Source: CBDUZS01 sp965371785 (lineage in GTDB: Bacteria; Fermentibacterota; Fermentibacteria; Fermentibacterales; JCC-6). From it: a stretch of 44,315 nucleotides of DNA. The DNA lies in assembly GCA_965371785.1 (NCBI GenBank), contig CBDUZS010000017.1:1-44315 (forward strand), given 5' to 3'. Each line of letters starts with the position of its first letter. Positions within the stretch are counted from its first letter, which is position 1. The notes beneath the pieces were generated by a model. It was not told where the DNA came from. It saw nothing but the letters and a program-made list of their open reading frames with translations, and made no database searches. Positions 15,556 to 25,136 of the stretch are shown here, piece after piece. The translations under genes were made by a program, and so were the position numbers.

Positions 15556-18500
15556 GTGAAGGTGAAAAGACCTGTAAGAAACTTTGCGCGGGTAAAACCC
15601 GCAATTGAAGTACCCGATCTATTGAAAGTTCAGAAAGAATCGTTCAATAACTTTCTGCAGGCGGACGTTCCATCGGATGAACGTCTTCCTCAGGGGCTGC
15701 ACAAGATTTTCCTGGATACGTTTCCAATCGAGAGCGCCAACAAGGAGTTCTCGCTGGAGTATGTGAAATACGATCTGGGCAGAACGACTTATTCGGTTCA
15801 GGAAGCCCTGAACAAGGGGTTGAGCTACTCTGCGCCCCTCACAGCGACGCTCAGGCTTGTCTTCAAGTCGCCAACTGATCCGAGAAAAGTGTCGAGAATT
15901 GTAGAACAGTTCGTATTCCTGGGAGAACTCCCTCTCATGACCGATACATGCTCATTTGTGATAAACGGTGCCGAGCGAGTTATCGTAAGCCAGCTCCACA
16001 GGAGTCCAGGAGTCTTTTTCGAAGAGAAGATTATGCAGAGGGGCCGCAGGGTCTGCAGTGCCAGAGTAATCCCACAGAGGGGATCCTGGCTAGACCTGAT
16101 GCTCGATGCACACGATGTCATATTCGCAAACATTGATCGGCGTCCGAAGCGGATACCCGCAACAATGCTTCTGAGAGCCCTTGGTCTCTCGACGGATTCG
16201 ATAATCCTGTCGAAATTCTATCCAAGGACTACGAAGAATCTCGAAGCCGCGCTCAAGAGCAAGAGCAAGGGCGTGGAGCTGACTCTCCGATCCTTCGCAG
16301 AAGACGTAGTTGATCCGGAGACCGGTGAACTGCTCGTTCGCTGTGATGAGCCGGTGGAAAGCCTTGACAAGATTTCGAAATTGGTCGAACGCGGCATAAA
16401 AAAGGCTGATTTCCTCGAGCCACGCTCGGAAAAGACCGATTTCGATGGTATCAGGAAAACGCTTCGCAAGGAAGAGGCGAGCCTGGGCGCAGGTATCGAG
16501 AAGAATGAAGACTCGGCCACGATGTGGATCTACGAGGCTCTCAGAGGACCGGAAGCTCCCTCTCTTGATCATGCAAGGAGTTACCTGAGATCGATGTTCT
16601 TCGATTCAAAGCGCTACAGCCTGAGTGAGGTCGGTCGCTACAAACTCAACGAAAGACTGAACATAGATACATCAATGGAGAGGCTTACACTCACTGTGGA
16701 CGATCTTGTCGCAATCCTCGATAACCTCGTAATGCTTCGCGAGGGAAGCAACAAGGCCGATGATATCGATCATCTCGGAAACAGGAGAGTCAAGACGGTC
16801 GGGGAACTTCTCGGCCAGGAATTCTCAAAGGGTCTCAGCAGAATGGCGAGAACCATTCGCGACCGCATGGGTCATCAGGACAGGGAAAAACTCACTCCTC
16901 ACGATCTTGTCAACTCCCGTACCCTGTCCAGTGTTGTCAACACCTTCTTCGGCTCGAGTCAGCTGTCCCAGTTCATGGAGCAGACCAATCCTCTTGCAGA
17001 GCTCACTCACAAGAGAAGAACGAGCGCACTGGGAGAGGGTGGATTGACCAGGGAAAGGGCAGGATTCGACGTACGTGATGTTCATCACACTCACTACGGC
17101 AGGGTCTGCCCGGTCGAGACGCCTGAAGGTCCTAACATAGGCCTTATCACAACACTGGCCGTTTATGCGACCATCAACAGGTTCGGTTTCCTGGAGACTC
17201 CCTACAGAAGAGTCATCGGCGGGAAGATAACCGATGAAGTTCTCTACCTCTCTGCCGACAGAGAAGACAGAATGATAATAGCGGAGGCGGATGCTGCAAT
17301 CGACAAGAATGGTAAGCTTACCGGACCCCTTGTGAGAGCAAGACGAGCCGGGACATTCCCTATGGTGAAACCGAATGAGGTCGAATTCATAGACGTCAGT
17401 CCCACACAGCTGGTCGGTGTTTCAGCCTCGCTTATTCCATTCCTCGAGCATGATGACGCCAACAGAGCTCTCATGGGCTCGAACATGCAGCGCCAGGCAG
17501 TACCCCTTCTCTACACCGAAGTCCCCTGGGTAGGTACAGGAATGGAAGCAAGGGCCGCCCGAGATTCCGGGGCTCTCGTTATCGCCCTGAGATCGGGTGA
17601 AGTCACGGAAGCTGATTCCTCGCGAATCGTTGTCCGGGGTGACTGCGATATCGATGATTTCGACAGGTTCGATGTCTACGACCTCAAGAAATTCGTACGC
17701 AGCAACCAGGATACATGCATAAACCAGAAGCCTGTAGTCTCGGTTGGTCAGCGTGTGAAGGCGGGGGGGGTTCTCGCAGACGGTATGGCAACCAAGGAAG
17801 GGAAGCTTGCCCTGGGCGTGAATACGACTGTAGCATTCTGCCCCTGGAACGGTTACAACTTCGAGGATGCAATAGTCATCAGTGAACGGTTGATCAAGAA
17901 CGATGTCTTCACTTCCATTCACGTCGTGGAACTGGAGACACAGTTCAGAGAAACGAAACTCGGACCCGAAGAGCTGACCAGGGAGATACCCAACGTCGGT
18001 GAGGACACCAAGAAGAATCTCGATGAGGATGGTATAATTCAAATCGGTTCACATGTGGCCGCTGGAGATATCCTTGTGGGAAAGGTAACTCCCAAGGGTG
18101 AACAGGATCTGTCACCTGAGGAGAGACTCATCCGCGCCATTTTCGGTCAGAAGGCCGGAGACGTCAAGGATGCGTCACTCAGGGCTCCCACCGGGATGAA
18201 CGGTGTCGTCGTCAACGTCAAGGTCTATGCCAGACTTGACAGGTCCGAGAGAACCCGCCGTGAGACGGATGACAACCTGGACAGGTTGCGGAAACACAGG
18301 GATGAAGCTGAACACCGTCTTTTCGAGGAACGAGACAGAATGCTCCGCGAGCTTCTTCTCGGTCAGAAGGCTGTCAGTATCGTGGATAACCTCACAGGGG
18401 AATTGATGATACCCTCCGGCAGGAAGATCACCGCTACATTCCTCAAGAAGATGGACTTCACGGATATTGACTACGGGCAGCAACTTGTGGAGAACCTGGA

Positions 18501-19359
18501 AAACGACGACAGAGCCAGGAGAATCCTCACAGGCTCGGCGACGAGATTTCGCAGGATAAACGAGACATTCGAAAACGAATCCGACAAAATATCCAGAGGA
18601 GACGACCTTTCGCCTGGAATCATAAAGCTCGTCAAAATCTCGGTCGCGAAGAGGAGAAAGCTCCGGATCGGGGACAAGATGGCAGGCCGGCACGGAAACA
18701 AGGGCGTTGTCAGTATTATCGTACCAGAGGAAGACATGCCCTATCTGCCGGATGGAACGCCTGTTGACATCTGTCTCAACCCTCTGGGGGTACCGAGCCG
18801 TATGAACGTCGGCCAGATAATGGAGACGAATGTCGGATGGGCCGCTTCAAAGCTCGGAATAGACATCGTTACCCCTGTCTTCGATTCTGCCACGAACGAT
18901 CAGATAAGGGATTGCCTCAAAGAGGCCGGCCTGGACGAAGACGGCAAAACGGTCCTCTTCAACGGAAGAACCGGTGAGCCGCTGGCTCACAGGGTGACCG
19001 TAGGCTCCATGTACATGCTCAAGCTCGCGCATCAGGTGGAGGACAAACTGCATGCAAGATCAACAGGTTCCTACGCCATGGTGACGCAGCAGCCTCTGGG
19101 TGGTAAGGCTCAGAACGGGGGTCAGCGCCTCGGTGAAATGGAAGTCTGGGCACTTGAAGCATACGGCGCTGCTTACGGCCTGCAGGAGATGCTCACGGTA
19201 AAGTCAGATGATGTGGAGGGCAGATCCAGGGCATACAGCGCCATCGTCAACGGTGACAGCATTTCCACTTCCGGGACACCGGAATCCTTCAACGTTCTAC
19301 TCAATGAGATGAGAAGCCTAGCACTGGAAATCGAACTGGTTTCCGAGGAGGAGAATTAA
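15556..19359 (+). CDS. rpoB: RNA polymerase beta subunit
   Basis: One of the two large catalytic subunits; it forms the pincer and one side of the active site. The product has 1267 aa from the GTG at 15556 (GAGGAG six bases upstream; the longer reading from 15508 lacks a ribosome site). The rifampicin-pocket region FFGSSQLSQFMEQTNPLAE and HKRRTSALGEGG is complete. By E. coli numbering S531 and H526 are kept, while D516 is Glu, N518 is Thr and P535 is Glu. CPVETPEGPNIGLI and, near the C-terminus, GDKMAGRHGNKGVVS and GGKAQNGGQRLGEMEVWALE are canonical. There is no large insertion. It ends two bases before rpoC. Confidence 0.98.
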   Translation: MKVKRPVRNFARVKPAIEVPDLLKVQKESFNNFLQADVPSDERLPQGLHKIFLDTFPIESANKEFSLEYVKYDLGRTTYSVQEALNKGLSYSAPLTATLRLVFKSPTDPRKVSRIVEQFVFLGELPLMTDTCSFVINGAERVIVSQLHRSPGVFFEEKIMQRGRRVCSARVIPQRGSWLDLMLDAHDVIFANIDRRPKRIPATMLLRALGLSTDSIILSKFYPRTTKNLEAALKSKSKGVELTLRSFAEDVVDPETGELLVRCDEPVESLDKISKLVERGIKKADFLEPRSEKTDFDGIRKTLRKEEASLGAGIEKNEDSATMWIYEALRGPEAPSLDHARSYLRSMFFDSKRYSLSEVGRYKLNERLNIDTSMERLTLTVDDLVAILDNLVMLREGSNKADDIDHLGNRRVKTVGELLGQEFSKGLSRMARTIRDRMGHQDREKLTPHDLVNSRTLSSVVNTFFGSSQLSQFMEQTNPLAELTHKRRTSALGEGGLTRERAGFDVRDVHHTHYGRVCPVETPEGPNIGLITTLAVYATINRFGFLETPYRRVIGGKITDEVLYLSADREDRMIIAEADAAIDKNGKLTGPLVRARRAGTFPMVKPNEVEFIDVSPTQLVGVSASLIPFLEHDDANRALMGSNMQRQAVPLLYTEVPWVGTGMEARAARDSGALVIALRSGEVTEADSSRIVVRGDCDIDDFDRFDVYDLKKFVRSNQDTCINQKPVVSVGQRVKAGGVLADGMATKEGKLALGVNTTVAFCPWNGYNFEDAIVISERLIKNDVFTSIHVVELETQFRETKLGPEELTREIPNVGEDTKKNLDEDGIIQIGSHVAAGDILVGKVTPKGEQDLSPEERLIRAIFGQKAGDVKDASLRAPTGMNGVVVNVKVYARLDRSERTRRETDDNLDRLRKHRDEAEHRLFEERDRMLRELLLGQKAVSIVDNLTGELMIPSGRKITATFLKKMDFTDIDYGQQLVENLENDDRARRILTGSATRFRRINETFENESDKISRGDDLSPGIIKLVKISVAKRRKLRIGDKMAGRHGNKGVVSIIVPEEDMPYLPDGTPVDICLNPLGVPSRMNVGQIMETNVGWAASKLGIDIVTPVFDSATNDQIRDCLKEAGLDEDGKTVLFNGRTGEPLAHRVTVGSMYMLKLAHQVEDKLHARSTGSYAMVTQQPLGGKAQNGGQRLGEMEVWALEAYGAAYGLQEMLTVKSDDVEGRSRAYSAIVNGDSISTSGTPESFNVLLNEMRSLALEIELVSEEEN

Positions 19360-19360
19360 C

Positions 19361-22300
19361 ATGCTGGAATCAATCTCCCTCCGTGACGCCAACGTATTTC
19401 CCATCGATTTCAAGGGAATCAAAATCAGTCTTGCTTCACCTGAAACGATCAAGAACTGGTCACATGGTGAGGTAACAAAAGCAGAGACGATTAATTACAG
19501 GAGTTACAAGCCCGAACCGGACGGTCTTTTCTGCGAGAGGATTTTCGGTCCCGTCAAGGACTGGGAGTGCAGTTGCGGCAGATATAAGAGAATCCGGTAC
19601 CGCGGTGTCAGGTGTGACAGGTGCGGTGTCGAGGTAACCCACTCCAGGGTCCGACGCGAGAGGATGGGGCACATAGAGCTCGCGGTCCCCGTGGCGCACA
19701 TCTGGTACTACAAGACACGGAAGATTTCGAAGCTCCTCAACATCACGAATCTCGATCTCGAAAGGGTCATCTACTACGAATCCTTCATCGTGACCGAATC
19801 GGAGCACCCATCACTCAGAGCAGGATCCGTCCTGGACGATGAGGAGTATTTCGCTGCCAGGGAGACCTACGGTGATGTATTCAAGGTGGGAATGGGGGCG
19901 GAAGCGATAAGAGGACTCCTCGAAAAGCTCGACCTCGATGAGCTTGCAGCGACCCTCAGAACGAGCATCGCCAACGAGACCACTCAGGCCAGACGGCAGA
20001 AGAACATAAAGAGACTTCGGGAAGTGGAAGCATTCCGGCTTTCCAGAAGCGACAATCTTCCCGAATGGATGATCCTCAGAATTCTTCCCGTTCTGCCTCC
20101 GGATCTGCGGCCTCTCGTACCTCTGGAGGGTGGAAGGTTTGCGTCAAGCGACCTGAACGATCTGTACCGTCGAGTAATCAACCGGAACAACCGCCTCAGA
20201 CGTCTTCTCGATCTCCAGGCTCCGGATGTGATTCTCAGAAACGAGAAGAGGATGCTTCAGGAAGCAGTCGATGCCGTTCTGGACAACAGTTCGAGACGGA
20301 AGCCTGTCAAAGGCGCTGGCATGCGACCTCTGCGCAGCCTTTCCGATCTGCTGAAGGGGAAGAGGGGAAGATTCCGTCAGAATCTTCTCGGTAAGAGAGT
20401 GGACTACTCCGGTAGAAGTGTCATCGTGGTTGGTCCCGAGCTCAAATTCCACCAGTGTGGTCTTCCCAAGACGATGGCATTGGAACTCTTCAAGCCATTC
20501 ATTGTTGCCAGACTTGCGAAGATAAAGGGCGAGGGCATCAAGATGGCCGCGAAACTCGTCGATGAGAAGGACGAGGCTGTCTGGGGTGTTCTCGAAAGTG
20601 TAATAGAGAACCATCCCGTTCTCCTGAACAGAGCACCAACCCTTCATCGCCTGGGGATTCAGGCGTTTGAGCCCGTTCTTGTCGAAGGGCTCTCGATAAG
20701 ACTCCACCCCATGGCATGTGCTGCCTTCAACGCGGACTTCGATGGCGACCAGATGGCCGTTCACATACCGCTTTCAGCCCAGGCTCAGATCGAAGCAAGA
20801 ATCCTGATGCTTGGCAGCAGGAACATACTGAGACCGGCCAGCGGAGAACCTATTGCCACGCCGAGCCATGACATGGTCATCGGCAGTTTTTACCTGACCA
20901 AACCACTCGCGGGAGTCGAGGGCGAAGGCATGATCTTCTCCTCTCTCGATGAGGCGATCGGTGCTCACAACTCCGGTAAGGTCAACCTGCATGCAAGGAT
21001 CAAGGTCAGGGGCGTAAACAGGATCATCGAGGGCGACAAACAGGATGATTACAGAAAGCCGGAGTTCTGGAAGGACTACACCACTCCCGGTCAGGTGATT
21101 TTCAACGAGATCGTTCCGGACGAGCTCGGGTTCATCATGTCGAATGTCAAGGTCCCACATGAGCAGATATTCGGTAAGAAGGGGCTGGCCTCTCTTGTGG
21201 CGAGGTGCTTCAACGAGATCGGCGCCGTTGAGTGTGCAATCTTCCTCGATAACCTGAAGTACCTCGGATTCCACTACTCCACTCTCTCGGGCCTCACGGT
21301 CGGAATGGACGATATGATCATTCCCGCCGCGAAGCAGAAGATCATTGATAGAACCCAGAAAGCGATAACGGAAATCGAGAAGAGTTCGAGAAGGGGAGAA
21401 CTCACCGAGGCCGAGAGATACAACAGGGTGATAGACCTCTGGGCACAGGCTACTGAGGATGTCAAGAATGCTCTGATGGACGAACTCAGTCACGAGAATC
21501 ACGGCTTCAATCCCATTTACATGATGGCAAACTCCGGCGCCAGAGGAAGTGTCGATCAGGTACGCCAGCTCGCAGGCATGAGAGGCCTCATGTCGAAGCC
21601 GAGAAAAAGGCTTACGGGGGAAATGGGCGAAACGATTGAGACTCCAATCATCTCCTCGCTGAAGGAGGGGTTGTCGGTCATCGAGTACTCCATTTCGACA
21701 CACGGCTCCCGCAAGGGTCTTGCCGATACCGCGCTCAAGACAGCAGATGCCGGGTACCTCACCAGGAGGCTGGTCGATGTATGCCAGGACGTGATAATAA
21801 CATTGGACGACTGCGGTACGATCCGGGGAAGAAACATCAGCACTCTGAAAGAGGGTGAAAAAGTCATCGAGCCTCTCAGAGAGAGAATCGTCGGCAGAGT
21901 CACCGCAGAGGATATATTCAACCCGGTTACGGATAAGATCATCTGCGAAGCGGGTGAGGAGATAACTCCAGAGCTTGCCCTGATGATTGAAGAACGCGGG
22001 ATAGAGACACTGAAGATTCGAAGTGTCCTCACCTGTGAAGCACCCAGGGGGCTTTGCGCAAAGTGCTATGGCTGGGATCTCTCGAGAAACCGGAAGGTCA
22101 CCGTAGGTGAAGCCGTGGGAGTGATAGCTGCTCAGAGCATCGGAGAGCCGGGAACACAGCTGACTCTGAGGACATTCCACACCGGTGGTGTCGCCGGGAG
22201 GGAAGCCAGGGAGTCGGAGGTGAAGGCTCGCCATGCCGGTCGGATTGGTTTCAGGAACATGTTCATCGTCGAGGGAAAAGACGAAGAGGGAAAGAAGTTC

Positions 22301-24121
22301 CGAATCGCCACGCGGAACAGTCATATCGATATTTTCGACGATTCCGGTGAAGTTCTCTCTACCTACGATATCGTTGTCGGCTCGATAATGTTCGTCAAGG
22401 ATGAACAGTCGGTGAAGAAGGGTGATCTGATCTGCAAGAGCGATCCATTCATCATTCCCATCGTAGCCGAGCAGTCAGGTTCCGTTCACTACGTAGACAT
22501 CGAGGAAGACATAACCCTCCAGGAAGAGATCGACAGCGAACAGCGCAGACAGATGGTTATAGTCGAGGATCGCAGCCGGACGCTTCACCCGCACATCTTC
22601 ATTCTTCCCGAACAGATGGTCGTTCTCAGCGGGCGTCCCAGAAGGCGTGACGAGGAGCTGCACACCGTCAGCGAACTGATCGACGAAGTCAAGGAGAAGA
22701 AGGGCAGGATAGTGTTCACGTACAGAGACGTGAGCTCGATCCGCCCGGATACTCTGATAGACGAGATGGAAGCCGGATCATCCAAATACGGACTTCCGTT
22801 CATAAAGATCGACTGCCGAAGAGTTGGCACGGGCAGCTATGCAGCGTTCGTGGACGTAGCGGATTTCCTGACGAAGGCGCTCAAGGGGAAACCGAAGAAA
22901 GAGCTTGCTCATCTCAAGGAGTGTGCTGTAAAGCTATCCACATCGAGTTCCAGGAAGAACGAACAAATGGAGGACATGTTCATCGAGGCCCTGAGTGAAC
23001 TGAGCAGAAAGCGGTCCTTCATAATCGTGATGATACTTCTTGACAAGGCTCATGCCGGAACTAGGAAACTGGTTGCCAGGCTTGGCGATTCAATCGCCGA
23101 CAGCTGTATGCTGATGGCTGTCAGTTTCGGCAGACGCGGAATCAGAAGCCATATCGTAGCCAGGGGCAAGCAGAAGCAGCAGGGACAGGATCCTGTCGAG
23201 GAATTCATCAAGGATCATGTCAAGGGTGTCTACGCGATTCCGAGCGGTGCCCATCTCCGTGTGCACGACGGCAGCCTTATACGCAGCGGAGTCCACATCG
23301 CGAGGATCGAAAAGAAACTCGGGCAGCACCGTGACATCACGGGAGGACTGCCGAGGGTAGATGAGCTCTTCGAGGCCAGGCGACCGAGCACATCGGCAAC
23401 GATAGCTTCCATCAGCGGCATAGTTTCCCTCAGCCCGATCAAGGCCGCAATGCGAACGGTAACGATCCGCGGTGATCAGGGGCAGGAAGCCAGTACGAAG
23501 ATTCCCGCAACCAAACACATCCGCATTCATGAAGGAGACCACGTCGAAGCAGGAGACAAGCTGACCGAGGGTCCTCTCGATCCACACGATGTCCTCAGAA
23601 TCAAGGGGACGGAGGCCGTCGAGGACTACCTCCTCAACGAGATACAGGAGGTCTACCGTCTTCAGGGCGTGAAGATAAACGATAAACATATTGGTATCGT
23701 CGTTCGCCAGATGCTCGCCAAGGCGAAGATCGAGGATCCGGGAGACACTGACTTCCTCGAAGGATCACAGGTGGACAGACTGATTCTGAACAGGAGAAAC
23801 TTCGAAGCGATGAAGAAGGGGTTGCGTCCTGCAACTACCGATATGCTCCTTCTTGGAATTACCAAGGCTTCACTGGCAACGAGCAGCTTTCTGTCGGCAG
23901 CTTCGTTCCAGGAGACGAATACCGTTCTTGCCGATGCTGCCGTAGCAGGCAAGACCGATATGCTCAGGGGACTGAAGGAAAACGTAATAGTCGGACATCT
24001 GATTCCTGCGGGAACAGGTGTATGGGGTGTCAGGGGCGTATCCCTCTCCATGTCGGATGGAGGGGATCTCCCGAAACCTGCACTGCCTCTCGATGTTGAC
24101 GAAAGCGAATTTGATGCATAA
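19361..24121 (+). CDS. rpoC: RNA polymerase beta-prime subunit with a nested extra domain
   Basis: The catalytic subunit. The N-terminal zinc finger uses C70, C72, C85 and C88. The Mg-binding loop NADFDGD is at 457-463, and a second Cys cluster lies in the CEAPRGLCAKC region. The trigger loop opens with LTLRTFHTGG (934-943) and closes at DITGGLPRVDELFEARRP (from 1325). At 1586 aa it is about 180 residues longer than the E. coli protein. The excess sits between these two trigger-loop halves: an SI3-like sandwich-barrel segment (about 950-1083), then about 200 unrelated residues (about 1085-1288), then the second sandwich-barrel part starting YAIPSGAHL. All flanking motifs are in one frame, so this is a true insertion. 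Stop at 24121, then rpsL. Confidence 0.98.
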   Translation: MLESISLRDANVFPIDFKGIKISLASPETIKNWSHGEVTKAETINYRSYKPEPDGLFCERIFGPVKDWECSCGRYKRIRYRGVRCDRCGVEVTHSRVRRERMGHIELAVPVAHIWYYKTRKISKLLNITNLDLERVIYYESFIVTESEHPSLRAGSVLDDEEYFAARETYGDVFKVGMGAEAIRGLLEKLDLDELAATLRTSIANETTQARRQKNIKRLREVEAFRLSRSDNLPEWMILRILPVLPPDLRPLVPLEGGRFASSDLNDLYRRVINRNNRLRRLLDLQAPDVILRNEKRMLQEAVDAVLDNSSRRKPVKGAGMRPLRSLSDLLKGKRGRFRQNLLGKRVDYSGRSVIVVGPELKFHQCGLPKTMALELFKPFIVARLAKIKGEGIKMAAKLVDEKDEAVWGVLESVIENHPVLLNRAPTLHRLGIQAFEPVLVEGLSIRLHPMACAAFNADFDGDQMAVHIPLSAQAQIEARILMLGSRNILRPASGEPIATPSHDMVIGSFYLTKPLAGVEGEGMIFSSLDEAIGAHNSGKVNLHARIKVRGVNRIIEGDKQDDYRKPEFWKDYTTPGQVIFNEIVPDELGFIMSNVKVPHEQIFGKKGLASLVARCFNEIGAVECAIFLDNLKYLGFHYSTLSGLTVGMDDMIIPAAKQKIIDRTQKAITEIEKSSRRGELTEAERYNRVIDLWAQATEDVKNALMDELSHENHGFNPIYMMANSGARGSVDQVRQLAGMRGLMSKPRKRLTGEMGETIETPIISSLKEGLSVIEYSISTHGSRKGLADTALKTADAGYLTRRLVDVCQDVIITLDDCGTIRGRNISTLKEGEKVIEPLRERIVGRVTAEDIFNPVTDKIICEAGEEITPELALMIEERGIETLKIRSVLTCEAPRGLCAKCYGWDLSRNRKVTVGEAVGVIAAQSIGEPGTQLTLRTFHTGGVAGREARESEVKARHAGRIGFRNMFIVEGKDEEGKKFRIATRNSHIDIFDDSGEVLSTYDIVVGSIMFVKDEQSVKKGDLICKSDPFIIPIVAEQSGSVHYVDIEEDITLQEEIDSEQRRQMVIVEDRSRTLHPHIFILPEQMVVLSGRPRRRDEELHTVSELIDEVKEKKGRIVFTYRDVSSIRPDTLIDEMEAGSSKYGLPFIKIDCRRVGTGSYAAFVDVADFLTKALKGKPKKELAHLKECAVKLSTSSSRKNEQMEDMFIEALSELSRKRSFIIVMILLDKAHAGTRKLVARLGDSIADSCMLMAVSFGRRGIRSHIVARGKQKQQGQDPVEEFIKDHVKGVYAIPSGAHLRVHDGSLIRSGVHIARIEKKLGQHRDITGGLPRVDELFEARRPSTSATIASISGIVSLSPIKAAMRTVTIRGDQGQEASTKIPATKHIRIHEGDHVEAGDKLTEGPLDPHDVLRIKGTEAVEDYLLNEIQEVYRLQGVKINDKHIGIVVRQMLAKAKIEDPGDTDFLEGSQVDRLILNRRNFEAMKKGLRPATTDMLLLGITKASLATSSFLSAASFQETNTVLADAAVAGKTDMLRGLKENVIVGHLIPAGTGVWGVRGVSLSMSDGGDLPKPALPLDVDESEFDA
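22613..23224 (+). other. insertion in rpoC resembling a degenerate AAA_16/STAND ATPase domain
   Basis: These are residues of about 1085-1288 of beta-prime. The order of segments mirrors AAA_16-type NTPase modules: SGRPRRRDEEL (like GREEEL), a basic helix then GRIVFTYRDVSS where GRxVLVxGExGxGKT is expected, KIDCRRVGTGSYAAFVDVA (like the RGRC..PYAPF strand-helix), and RSFIIVMILLDKAHAG then DSCMLMAVSFG where Walker B and its following strand would be. No GxxxxGK[ST] remains and the Walker B acidic pair is reduced to LD, so ATP hydrolysis is unlikely. The resemblance is pattern recognition by eye, not a search result. Confidence 0.55.
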
Positions 24122-24129
24122 GGTTACAG

Positions 24130-24147
24130 CCCTGCTGAATTGCAGGG
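24130..24147 (+). promoter_or_regulatory. rpoC-rpsL intergenic hairpin
   Basis: CCCTGC (24130-24135) pairs perfectly with GCAGGG (24142-24147) around TGAATT. It lies between the rpoC stop and the AAGGAG site (24164-24169) of rpsL. No U-run follows, so it is not an intrinsic terminator. It may be an mRNA-processing or stability element separating the rpoBC and str parts of the transcript. Confidence 0.35.
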
Positions 24148-24175
24148 ATGAACTGCCTACTGAAAGGAGTAGTAG

Positions 24176-24547
24176 TTGCCGACTATAAACCAGCTCGTGC
24201 GCAAGGGGCGCAAAAAGCAGGTATCCAAGACAAAGGCACCGGCACTCACCGGCTGCCCCCAGAGAAAAGGTATCTGCACCAGAGTTTACACCTCTACGCC
24301 GAAGAAACCGAACTCTGCGCTGAGAAAGGTTGCCAGAGTAAGGCTGCGTAACGGATACGAGGTTACAGCATACATTCCCGGTGAGGGGCACAACCTGAAT
24401 GAACACTCGGTTGTTCTCGTCCGGGGAGGCCGGGTCAAGGACCTGCCGGGAGTTCGCTATCATATCATTCGAGGTGTCGAGGATTCATCCGGCGTCAGTG
24501 GAAGACGCCAGAGCAGATCCAAGTACGGCACCAAGAGGGAAAACTAG
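24176..24547 (+). CDS. rpsL: 30S ribosomal protein S12
   Basis: A decoding-centre protein controlling accuracy. The 123-aa product begins from TTG with MPTINQLVRKG, six bases after AAGGAG. The universally conserved TPKKPNSALRK loop (41-51) and GGRVKDLPGVRYH loop are intact. The two lysines whose change gives streptomycin resistance are wild type, and the Asp that is methylthiolated in many bacteria is present. It is the first gene of the str group rpsL-rpsG-fusA. Confidence 0.97.
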   Translation: MPTINQLVRKGRKKQVSKTKAPALTGCPQRKGICTRVYTSTPKKPNSALRKVARVRLRNGYEVTAYIPGEGHNLNEHSVVLVRGGRVKDLPGVRYHIIRGVEDSSGVSGRRQSRSKYGTKREN

Positions 24548-24584
24548 AGAACTGCTTTCCCAGTGGGGAGGTTCAGGAGGATAA

Positions 24585-25055
24585 ATGGCAAGACGTAACA
24601 GACCGAAAAGGCGAGAGGCCTTACCGGACAGGAAGTTCGGGAATGTACTCATGGGCAAGTTCATCAACAAGATCATGTACCAGGGCAAGAAGTCGAAGGC
24701 GGAAACGGTTTTCTACAACGCCATGGACATCATTGCTGAGAGAACCGGCCAGGACCCCGTAGCAGTGTTCATGCGTGCCATGAACAACGTGAGACCTACG
24801 CTCAAGGTCAAATCACGGCGAGTGGGGGGGTCGACGTATCAGATTCCAATAGAAGTCAGAGCCGAAGAGCGGGACTCACTGGCCATGCGCTGGGTAATCG
24901 GCTACTCAAGAGCCAGGCGCGGTAAGTCAATGGCTGATAAGCTATCTGCCGAACTCATGGAAGCAGCCAGGGGAGAAGGCCCCAGCGTAAAGAAGAGAGA
25001 AGACACCCACAAGATGGCCGAAGCCAACAAGGCTTTCGCCCACTACCGCTGGTAA
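24585..25055 (+). CDS. rpsG: 30S ribosomal protein S7
   Basis: The primary 16S-binding protein of the head domain, at the E-site exit. The 156-aa product begins MARRNRPKRRE and contains the family core FINKIMYQGKKSKAE, KSRRVGGSTYQIP and the C-terminal AHYRW. A GGAGG site precedes the ATG. In E. coli S7 represses the str operon; no matching site is visible in the 37-nt rpsL-rpsG gap. Confidence 0.97.
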   Translation: MARRNRPKRREALPDRKFGNVLMGKFINKIMYQGKKSKAETVFYNAMDIIAERTGQDPVAVFMRAMNNVRPTLKVKSRRVGGSTYQIPIEVRAEERDSLAMRWVIGYSRARRGKSMADKLSAELMEAARGEGPSVKKREDTHKMAEANKAFAHYRW

Positions 25056-25136
25056 CTCACTCCACGAGGTTTCCCGCGAATCTCCAGAGGTAGTGGCAGA
25101 GCCGGCAGCCGGTGCCGATGGAGGAACTGCAGTAGC

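Noticed and set aside
20774..22324. 516-codon open frame on the - strand
   Set aside because: It lies wholly antisense to conserved rpoC, has no recognisable domain and is explained by codon bias of the sense gene.
22586..23230. Intein or frameshift as the cause of the long beta-prime
   Set aside because: No intein start Cys/Ser with B-block or HN-Cys end is present, and both flanks continue in the same frame with conserved motifs, so a domain insertion is the simpler reading.
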